From Gammaproteobacteria bacterium (GTDB lineage Bacteria; Pseudomonadota; Gammaproteobacteria; Methylococcales; UBA2780), in the NCBI GenBank assembly GCA_003646305.1, contig QNFJ01000117.1:1-6951 (forward strand): a stretch of 6,951 nucleotides of DNA, read 5' to 3'. How positions within the stretch are numbered: position 1 is the stretch's first letter; the number at the start of each line of letters is the position of its first letter. Below the pieces are notes generated by a model. The model did no database searches, was not told where the DNA came from, and worked only from the letters and a program-made list of their open reading frames with translations. A program made the position numbers and the translations under genes. Below are positions 1 through 5,637 of this stretch, one piece after another.

Positions 1-771
1 CCACCCACATACGAAAACCTTGAAGACTTTTCGCCCGCACTAGATTCTCAGTTAGCTGAGAACAAGGCTTTCTCAAACTGGTTTAATCACAATACTGCCG
101 AGCATAAAATAGCCGGCTATCGAGCCGTTATTCTTTCACTAAAGGCCCCTGGCTCGCCTCCTGGTGACGTAACTGAAAAACAGCTCGATGCCATTGCTGA
201 GCTTGCTGACCAGTATAGTTTTGGACTGATTCGCAGCCTGCATAGCCAGAATTTGGCTTTTGCAGATGTACAGAAAAGTGGGCTTTTCAATTTATGGCAA
301 GCGCTAGAAAAATTAAATCTGGCAACGCCTAATATCGGCACACTCACCGATATTATCTGCTGCCCAGGCCTCGATTTTTGCAGCCTTGCCAATGCCACCT
401 CAATTCCCATTGCTAAAGAGATTAGCGAACGATTTGACGACCTCGACTATCTCTACGATTTGGGCGAAATCAATATCAAGTTGTCCGGCTGCATGAACGG
501 TTGTGCGCACCAAAGCGTCGGCCATATCGGCATTCTAGGGGTCGATAAGAAAGGTGCTGAATGGTATCAAATTACGCTCGGAGGCTCATCGGAAGAGAAC
601 GCTACACTCGGCGCCAGGCTCGGACCCGCTGTCTCAAAGGCGAACATCACCGATGCGATTGAAAAAATTCTTGATACCTATCTCGAACTGAGACTGGAGG
701 AAGAAGCTTTTTTACAAACCGTCAGACGAACCGGTGTTCAGCCCTTCAAGGAGAAAGTCTATGCTAATTAA
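1..771 (+). CDS. cysI: Sulfite reductase hemoprotein (nitrite/sulfite reductase family), C-terminal 256 codons; 5' end outside window
   Basis: This is the C-terminal half of a siroheme/[4Fe-4S] nitrite/sulfite reductase. The family carries out the six-electron reduction of sulfite to sulfide (or nitrite to ammonia) in the cytoplasm. The frame is open from base 1 to the TAA at 769-771. Fragment residues about 37-110 look like the second ferredoxin-like half domain, with IRSLHSQNLAFADV near its end. Residues about 115-240 are the catalytic domain. The cluster ligands are present as CPGLDFC (C121 and C127, bases 361-381) and CMNGC (C164 and C168, bases 490-504), the CX5C...CX3C pattern that binds [4Fe-4S] and siroheme. 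The tail ending in VQPFKEKVYAN resembles that of Pseudomonas-type CysI, about 550 aa long. The DUF934 gene that follows argues for assimilatory sulfite rather than nitrite reduction, but this is context and not proof. The internal ATG at 253 is not the start, because homologous sequence continues upstream of it to the window edge. Confidence 0.93.
   Translation, partial: PPTYENLEDFSPALDSQLAENKAFSNWFNHNTAEHKIAGYRAVILSLKAPGSPPGDVTEKQLDAIAELADQYSFGLIRSLHSQNLAFADVQKSGLFNLWQALEKLNLATPNIGTLTDIICCPGLDFCSLANATSIPIAKEISERFDDLDYLYDLGEINIKLSGCMNGCAHQSVGHIGILGVDKKGAEWYQITLGGSSEENATLGARLGPAVSKANITDAIEKILDTYLELRLEEEAFLQTVRRTGVQPFKEKVYAN
748..753 (+). promoter_or_regulatory. Shine-Dalgarno AAGGAG of the DUF934 gene, inside cysI
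   Basis: AAGGAG lies 7 nt before the ATG at 761, inside the last codons of cysI. It decides the start of the downstream gene. The in-frame ATG at 734 has no comparable site and would place 27 more bases inside cysI. Ribosomes finishing cysI at 769-771 pass directly over this start, which favours translational coupling. Confidence 0.8.
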
Positions 772-1240
772 TAACAGCGGAGAAAGTCTGGAAGAACGCT
801 GGCAATCCATTGACGATGAGCAGCCGACTTCCGAAGGAAATATCACCATCTCTGTAACGCGGTGGTTAAGAGAGAAAGAGAATCTCTTATCTCACAAAGG
901 CAAGATTGGGCTTCGAATCCAGGGTGATACCGCCATCGAAGCGCTAGAGGATGACCTCAATCACTTTGAATTGGTTGTTCCGGAGTTCCCTAAATACACC
1001 GATGGACGAAATTTCTCTCTTGCCCGTATTTTGCGAAAACGGTTTCACTTTAGCGGCGAGTTACGCGCAAGCGGTGACATCCTGGCAGACCAGCTCTTTT
1101 ACCTAAAACGAGTCGGCGTTGATAGCTTTGATTTAGATGAAGAGCGCATTCCCTTCGCAAAACAGTCTCTTAATGAACTGAGCGTGCGATACCAGACATC
1201 CTCTGATATTGATACCACGATCTTCCAGAGACGCGGTTAG
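761..1240 (+). CDS. DUF934 family protein, sulfite-reductase partner
   Basis: This 159-aa cytoplasmic protein belongs to the DUF934 family (PF06073). Members are typically encoded directly after a one-piece cysI in proteobacteria and are thought to assist sulfite reduction; the biochemical role is not established. The recognisable core is residues 76-125, with FPKYTDGRNFSLARILRKR, then GELRASGDILADQ and RVGVDSFDL. There is no signal peptide, no membrane segment and not a single cysteine, so the protein cannot ligate an Fe-S cluster or use a thiol through cysteine. This argues against the 'CysH-like oxidoreductase' names sometimes given to the family. The ATG at 761 is chosen for its AAGGAG site and overlaps the cysI stop by 11 nt. 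Length fits the family (about 150-170 aa). The gene is the last of its unit and ends 14 nt before a hairpin. Confidence 0.88.
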   Translation: MLINNSGESLEERWQSIDDEQPTSEGNITISVTRWLREKENLLSHKGKIGLRIQGDTAIEALEDDLNHFELVVPEFPKYTDGRNFSLARILRKRFHFSGELRASGDILADQLFYLKRVGVDSFDLDEERIPFAKQSLNELSVRYQTSSDIDTTIFQRRG

Positions 1241-1254
1241 ACGCTAAACACGTT

Positions 1255-1284
1255 CAAGCCTCTATCATGTTTGATAGAGGCTTG
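1255..1284. terminator. Hairpin between convergent operons, probable bidirectional terminator
   Basis: A perfect 13-bp stem (CAAGCCTCTATCA at 1255-1267 pairing with TGATAGAGGCTTG at 1272-1284) encloses a 4-nt loop. It sits between the TAG of the DUF934 gene (1238-1240) and the TAA of fbp (1291-1293 on the - strand). Its position is exactly where both convergent units should end. Neither strand carries the run of T expected of a strong intrinsic terminator, so it may instead act as a 3'-end stabiliser or need Rho. The hairpin itself is certain; its role is inferred. Confidence 0.7.
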
Positions 1285-1290
1285 GAGCAT

Positions 1291-2286
1291 TTACTCAGAG
1301 TGGTAACCGACCACCCGCTCAACCTCAACTTTTGAACCCATAATGACCGGCACACGCTCGTGTAAATCAACGGGTTGAACTTCCATCAAGCGCCCATAAC
1401 CGGTTGAACTAAGGCCACCTGCCTGTTCAACCAAAAATGAGATTGGATTAGCTTCGTATAACAGCCGTAATTTGCCTGGCTTTTTCTTGTTAGTCGGATC
1501 TTTAGGATAAAGAAAGATACCGCCTCGATACATCAAGCGATGAACATCTGCGACCATTGAGCCAACCCAGCGCATATTGAATTTTTTACCCAATGGGCCA
1601 TTTTCACCCTGAACACACTCGCCTATGTAGCGAGTGACCGCCGGCTCCCAGGAAAGGCTATTTGAAGCATTAATCGAGAACTCATTGGTCTCTTCAGGAA
1701 TCCGCATATCAGGATGAGTCAGAACAAAGGCACCAATATCACGGTCAAGCGTAAAACCATTCACCTCGTTACCCAACGTTAAAACCATAATGGTCGAGGT
1801 GCCATAAACAACATAACCTGCTGCAACCTGCTCCGTTCCCGGCTGCATAAAATCCTCTTTTGCCGGCGCATCAACCCCTTCAGGGCTACGAAGAACCGAG
1901 AAAATCGTTCCCACCGAAATATTGACATCAATATTAGATGAGCCATCCAGTGGATCAAAAACCAGCAAGTAATCCCCTTTGCCAACCGAAAGCTGCTCAA
2001 CATCGTCCATTTCTTCTGAGGCGACAGCCCGAACACGCTCAGTCCAGAGTAGCGATTCCATCATCACGTCGTTGGCGATAATATCCAGCTCTTTTTGGAT
2101 CTCACCCTGTACATTCTCTGTCCCTGCACTTCCCAACGTACCAATCAAGGCCCCCTGGCTCACATCATGCGATATCCGCTTGCAGGCGACAGACAACCCT
2201 CCCATCAGAGAAACCATCTCACCACTGATCTCCCCTTTCTGTTTCTCTCGGTACAGGTAATCCCGAAAGATCATCGGCTTTTCCAT
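1291..2286 (-). CDS. fbp: Fructose-1,6-bisphosphatase, class I
   Basis: This cytoplasmic enzyme hydrolyses fructose 1,6-bisphosphate to fructose 6-phosphate and phosphate, with Mg2+, in gluconeogenesis (and in the Calvin cycle of autotrophs). At 331 aa it matches the usual class I length of about 330-340. Visible signatures are E91-E92 in VASEEMDD and the metal/phosphate motif DPLDGSSN (111-118). VGSMVADVHR (241-250) contributes to the sugar-phosphate site, and the family signature GKLRLLYEANPIS (271-283) contains metal ligand E278. It has only two cysteines (C35, C224) and lacks the extra cysteine loop of chloroplast redox-regulated FBPases. The ATG at 2286 has a weak AGAGAG site 8 nt upstream; the ATG four codons later (2274) is an alternative. 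The gene lies 31 nt after yibQ, in the same direction, and is probably the last gene of the gpmI-envC-ctpA-yibQ operon. Confidence 0.96.
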   Translation of the reverse strand: MEKPMIFRDYLYREKQKGEISGEMVSLMGGLSVACKRISHDVSQGALIGTLGSAGTENVQGEIQKELDIIANDVMMESLLWTERVRAVASEEMDDVEQLSVGKGDYLLVFDPLDGSSNIDVNISVGTIFSVLRSPEGVDAPAKEDFMQPGTEQVAAGYVVYGTSTIMVLTLGNEVNGFTLDRDIGAFVLTHPDMRIPEETNEFSINASNSLSWEPAVTRYIGECVQGENGPLGKKFNMRWVGSMVADVHRLMYRGGIFLYPKDPTNKKKPGKLRLLYEANPISFLVEQAGGLSSTGYGRLMEVQPVDLHERVPVIMGSKVEVERVVGYHSE

Positions 2287-2317
2287 TGCTTATTCTCTCT
2301 ATAACAAATTTAAAAAA

Positions 2318-3115
2318 TTAATTCTGATAACTGGCCCTCTGCTCGGCCTTCTTTACTTCCATTATTTTCCGGACAGGAACGAGTTGAAAACCTTTTGATT
2401 CCGCACCAACAAGCTCTTCTCGTAATATTCTCAGTGTTTCCGGATAAGGATGTCCAATGCCGAGGCCACCGCCATTTTTTCTGGCAATAGAGAGCAGGCG
2501 TTGAAACTGGAAACGAATTGCTTCCGGATTCTGCTCATGATCAAGAAACACATCTCGATTATGCGTTGGAATATTAAACTCTTGCGCCACTAACCGTGCA
2601 ACCGTCCGCTCCGTTGTCCGACTATCAATAAAAAACAGTCCGCCTCTCTCCTTAAGTTCATTCATTAGCCAGCTCATCTGTTTAGGCTGCTGGGTTAACA
2701 GGCTACCCATATGGTTATTGATACCGATCACATGAGGGATTGCATCAATATCTTCTCTTACCGCACGCTGAAGCTCGCTCCGGGTCATTTCCAGCTTAAG
2801 CCCTCCTTTCCCAAGAGGGTTATCATGCAGGGATTCCATCGGAAGATGCAGCATCACCTCTTTATTTTTTTCGTGCGCCCTTTCAGCAAGCATTTTCCCA
2901 TAAGGGGTATGAGGCAGAATGGAGTAAGCCAGCGGTCCCGGCAAATTAACTGCCTCTAATCCACTATCACGCTGGTTTCCAAGATCATCAATAATAAGCC
3001 CGATTACCACCTTCCCTTCTTTCGAGGCAGCCAACGCATAGGGAGCCCCACCAAAGAAGCACATTGTGCCCAGCAATAAAGCAGCTGCCATTTTTTTTGT
3101 GCGCTGTCGGCTCAC
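2318..3115 (-). CDS. yibQ: Divergent polysaccharide deacetylase family protein (YibQ-like), exported
   Basis: This 265-aa periplasmic protein belongs to the divergent polysaccharide deacetylase family (PF04748), distantly related to NodB-type carbohydrate deacetylases. The substrate is unknown. Residues 1-29 form a signal peptide: a basic start (RQRTKK), a hydrophobic core and a likely cut after ALA (27-29). Conserved blocks follow in family order: GLIIDDLG (39-46), LHLPME (89-94), GINNHMGS (131-138), FFIDSRTT (161-168) and GIGHPYP (219-225). D43, D44, H135 and H222 are plausible metal or catalytic residues by analogy with NodB enzymes; this is inference. The start is GTG, and its last two bases plus the next A form the TGA stop of ctpA, a 4-nt overlap that suggests coupling. 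An ATG at codon 9 (3091) would follow a run of eight A and shorten the basic part of the signal peptide; it lacks a ribosome site. E. coli also carries yibQ next to envC and gpmI. Confidence 0.9.
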   Translation of the reverse strand: MSRQRTKKMAAALLLGTMCFFGGAPYALAASKEGKVVIGLIIDDLGNQRDSGLEAVNLPGPLAYSILPHTPYGKMLAERAHEKNKEVMLHLPMESLHDNPLGKGGLKLEMTRSELQRAVREDIDAIPHVIGINNHMGSLLTQQPKQMSWLMNELKERGGLFFIDSRTTERTVARLVAQEFNIPTHNRDVFLDHEQNPEAIRFQFQRLLSIARKNGGGLGIGHPYPETLRILREELVGAESKGFQLVPVRKIMEVKKAEQRASYQN

Positions 3116-4416
3116 TTGCTTAAGATATTGATCCCTTTCAGCAGGTTAAGTGCTTCATTCAGAGGGTAATCCCGGGCAATTTGAGCATCTTTCTCCAATT
3201 TTTCATCACTTTTTTCTGTCTTCTTTCCATTACCATTCGAAAGATGCTTCGCTAAATCAGCCTCTTTCAGTGGTTTAAACTCACTACTTTTAAGCTGCTC
3301 AAGACGCACTTTCGATAAAATGATATCCGGCACAATTCCTTCTGCCTGAATCGAACGACCGGCCGGCGTGTAGTAGCGCGCCGTGGTCAGCTTAACGGCA
3401 CCCGAACCATTCGTTGGTAAAATAGTCTGAACCGAGCCTTTCCCGAAGGTCTTTTCACCCATAATCACAGCACGTTTATGGTCCTGCAGCGCTCCAGCCA
3501 CAATTTCCGAAGCCGATGCCGAGCCGGCATTCACCAAAACAACAATCGGTGCCCCTTTGAGCATATCGTCCGGTGTTGCTTTGAATTTAAAGGCGGCATT
3601 TTCAATTCGCCCTTCGGTATAGACAATCAATCCCTCTGTCAAAAAGGCATCACTAACAGCAACCGCGCCGTTTAATACACCCCCTGGGTTATTTCTTAAA
3701 TCAAGAACAAGCCCTTTCAGATTCTCTTTGTTCTCTTTTTTAAGGTCACTAATCGCCTCTCTCATGCTCGCCCCAGTTGGCGACTGAAAGCTGCTGATCC
3801 GAACATAACCGTAACCGGGTTCAAGCATCCTGCTTTTAACACTTTTTGTTTTAATGACTGCCCGCGTAATCTTTATTTTTAGTGGCTTCTCTGCACCTTC
3901 TCGAATGATTGTCAGCTCAAGATCCGTGCCCGGCTTGCCACGCATAATTTTGACAGCATCACCAAGTGTCATCCCTTTTACCGGCTTTTCATCCAGCCGC
4001 ACAATAAGGTCACCCGCTTCAACACCGGCTTTTTTTGCCGGGGTATCGTCAATCGGAGAAATCACTTTAACGAAGCCATTTTCCATTCCAACTTCGATAC
4101 CAAGCCCACCGAACTCTCCCGTTGTTCCAACACGAAGTTCTTTGAACTGCTCCTCATCCAGATAGGCTGAATGAGGATCCAAACCCGATAGCATCCCTCG
4201 TATGGCGTACTCCAGAAGCTTCTCATCCGAGACTGGTTCAACGTAATCTTTCTTAATTCGCCCAAAAACCTCTGCAAATGTTCGCAGTTGCTCAAAGGGA
4301 ATCGCTGTCTGCGCAGCTGCTTCGCGTTCAGCGAACACGCTTCCACCGGTACTAATCAGCACACCCATAAAAGTGCCTAGCGCCACCATAGACAGCTTTT
4401 TACCCAAAAACCTCAT
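3112..4416 (-). CDS. ctpA: Carboxyl-terminal processing protease, S41 family, PDZ domain
   Basis: This periplasmic serine protease of the CtpA/Prc family (434 aa) cleaves proteins from the C-terminal side. In Pseudomonas the CtpA from the same gene neighbourhood degrades peptidoglycan cross-link hydrolases with a lipoprotein partner; no such partner is encoded here. Residues 1-29 are a signal peptide, cut probably after VFA. Next come an N-terminal helical region with LSGLDPHSAYL (76-86), a PDZ domain at about 100-185 (GGLGIEV, then AGVEAGDLIVRLD) and the protease core at about 195-370. The triad is intact: S301 in GSASASE, K326 in FGKGSVQ and Q330, with the 25-residue Ser-Lys spacing usual for the family. 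The last 40 residues begin with a Lys/Glu-rich linker. The start chosen is the ATG at 4416, preceded by GGAG 6 nt upstream; a TTG at 4428 is in frame but overlaps that site. The gene lies 29 nt after envC, and its stop overlaps the yibQ start. Confidence 0.95.
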   Translation of the reverse strand: MRFLGKKLSMVALGTFMGVLISTGGSVFAEREAAAQTAIPFEQLRTFAEVFGRIKKDYVEPVSDEKLLEYAIRGMLSGLDPHSAYLDEEQFKELRVGTTGEFGGLGIEVGMENGFVKVISPIDDTPAKKAGVEAGDLIVRLDEKPVKGMTLGDAVKIMRGKPGTDLELTIIREGAEKPLKIKITRAVIKTKSVKSRMLEPGYGYVRISSFQSPTGASMREAISDLKKENKENLKGLVLDLRNNPGGVLNGAVAVSDAFLTEGLIVYTEGRIENAAFKFKATPDDMLKGAPIVVLVNAGSASASEIVAGALQDHKRAVIMGEKTFGKGSVQTILPTNGSGAVKLTTARYYTPAGRSIQAEGIVPDIILSKVRLEQLKSSEFKPLKEADLAKHLSNGNGKKTEKSDEKLEKDAQIARDYPLNEALNLLKGINILSK

Positions 4417-4422
4417 GCAATT

Positions 4423-4426
4423 CTCC
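4423..4426 (-). promoter_or_regulatory. Shine-Dalgarno GGAG of ctpA
   Basis: Read on the - strand, TTGGAGAATTGCATG places GGAG six bases before the ATG at 4416. This site sets the ctpA start at that ATG and rules against the TTG at 4428, which would leave the first codons on top of the site. Confidence 0.75.
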
Positions 4427-4445
4427 AATTCATTTTCTCTGGTTT

Positions 4446-5627
4446 CTAACCAACCCTGCCTTTTTTTGCTTTACGACACCATTTGACGGGGTTTACCGGC
4501 TTTCCTTTTTTACGAATCTCAAAGTACAGAGCCGGCTTCGTCCGTCCGCCACTATAACCCACACTGGCAATTCGTTCACCTGCACCAACCCAGTCACCCA
4601 CCTCCCTATAAAGGCTCTGACTGAACGCATACAAACTCATATAACCATCACCATGATCAATAATAGTCAATAAACCGTATCCTCGCAGCCAATCCGCATA
4701 AGCAACACGACCTCCTGCAATGGTGCGCACATCAACACCTTCCTTAGCAGCTAACAGCATACCCGACCAACGACCTGACTCCCGTTTTGAACCAAACCGC
4801 TGGCTGATTCGCCCTTTTAGCGGCCACGCCAATTTGCCTTTCTGTTTTGCAAATGGTTTGTTCTGGGCTATCTCTACTGGAAACTGTTCCATCGCCTCAT
4901 GTAGCGATGCAATGAGTTTTTGCAACTGCCCCTCATCTTCTTTAAGCTGCTGCAACTGCCTGTCCTGACTACCCAGCTCCTTTTTAAGGCTGACCAGAAT
5001 CAACTTCCGCTCTTGCCGCGTGCTATCGAGCCTCTTTTGCTCTCTTTTCTTTTGAGACAAAAGCTGCCCCAATCGCTCACTCTCAATCAGGTGCTTTTTT
5101 TCAATCTGACGCAGCTCCGACAATCCTTTCTGAATCTCCTGTAACCGCTGAAGTCTCGCTCTATTTAGATAGTCATAATAGACAAGCAGACGACTATTTC
5201 GTGCAGGATCTTCAGAATTTAACAGCAACTTGAGCTTTTCATCTTTTCCTATCGCATAGGCGCTAACAATCTGCTTTTCCAACGCACTGCTCTGAAGCTT
5301 AACCAGCTCTTTCTGGCTATCTCGCTCTTTTTGTACCGATTTTAACCGCCTATCCTGCTTCAAAACCTGCCGGTTCAGATCTCGAATTGCGCCGGCCACC
5401 TTTCCGTAACGACGCTCTACTATTTTCAGCTGCGCTGAAAGCGACCCTTCCTCTTTTTCCAGAATTCCAAGTGATTTTTGAATGACCTGAATCTTTTTTT
5501 GCACCTGCCTAAGTGCCTGTTGCTTGCTTTTGGCCTCTTTCGAGAGCGCCTCTGCGTGAGAAAACGATACCTGCAGGCATAACAGCAGGACGAGCAGGAA
5601 GCGACAGAATAAAACACCATGCTTCAA
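4446..5627 (-). CDS. envC: EnvC-like murein hydrolase activator with degenerate LytM (M23) domain
   Basis: This periplasmic activator (393 aa) belongs to a family that switches on N-acetylmuramoyl-L-alanine amidases at the division septum; in E. coli FtsEX recruits it. Residues 1-25 are a signal peptide with a likely cut after SHA. Residues about 28-248 are rich in Lys, Glu, Gln and Leu, with the heptad character of the long EnvC coiled coil. Residues about 265-385 are the LytM domain, with EGVDVRTIAGGRVAYADWL and GYGLLTIIDHGDGYMSLYAF. The four zinc or catalytic positions of active M23 peptidases are replaced: W287 and L291 in place of HxxxD, F335 in place of the His of LYAH, and Y368 in LYFEI in place of LHFEV. 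The domain should therefore activate rather than cut. Length fits the family. No ATG is available before the signal peptide, so the start is taken as TTG at 5627, 10 nt after the gpmI stop; an ATT at 5642 is a less likely alternative. Confidence 0.92.
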   Translation of the reverse strand: MKHGVLFCRFLLVLLLCLQVSFSHAEALSKEAKSKQQALRQVQKKIQVIQKSLGILEKEEGSLSAQLKIVERRYGKVAGAIRDLNRQVLKQDRRLKSVQKERDSQKELVKLQSSALEKQIVSAYAIGKDEKLKLLLNSEDPARNSRLLVYYDYLNRARLQRLQEIQKGLSELRQIEKKHLIESERLGQLLSQKKREQKRLDSTRQERKLILVSLKKELGSQDRQLQQLKEDEGQLQKLIASLHEAMEQFPVEIAQNKPFAKQKGKLAWPLKGRISQRFGSKRESGRWSGMLLAAKEGVDVRTIAGGRVAYADWLRGYGLLTIIDHGDGYMSLYAFSQSLYREVGDWVGAGERIASVGYSGGRTKPALYFEIRKKGKPVNPVKWCRKAKKGRVG

Positions 5628-5637
5628 TGGCTTAACT

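Noticed and set aside
117..410. 97-codon open frame on the - strand opposite cysI
   Set aside because: It lies entirely antisense to a clearly conserved reductase, its product shows no domain, and it has no supporting context.
734..760. Longer start of the DUF934 gene at ATG 734
   Set aside because: It has no ribosome site and a deeper overlap with cysI, while ATG 761 has AAGGAG at ideal spacing.
1979..2304. Two open frames on the + strand opposite fbp (93 and 69 codons)
   Set aside because: Both are shadows of the conserved fbp frame, with Ser/Ile-rich or mixed products of no recognisable family.
2287..2330. AT-rich gap before fbp as a promoter
   Set aside because: A TATAGA-like hexamer exists on the - strand, but the nearest TTGACA-like hexamer (TTATCA) is about 21 bases away, too far for a standard promoter. 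An internal start is possible but not supported.
3854..4165. 103-codon open frame on the + strand opposite ctpA
   Set aside because: It covers the reverse complement of the PDZ region of CtpA, and its Ser/Pro-rich product is typical of antisense shadows.
5426..5620. 64-codon - strand frame with an ATG just after the envC start
   Set aside because: It is out of frame with the conserved EnvC protein and ends within it; the EnvC frame carries the signal peptide and coiled coil. It matters only as a possible sign of an odd envC start.
5552..5627. Lipoprotein signal (LLLC) at the EnvC N-terminus
   Set aside because: Position -1 before the Cys is Leu rather than Gly/Ala/Ser, and a good ordinary signal-peptidase site (SHA) follows eight residues later.
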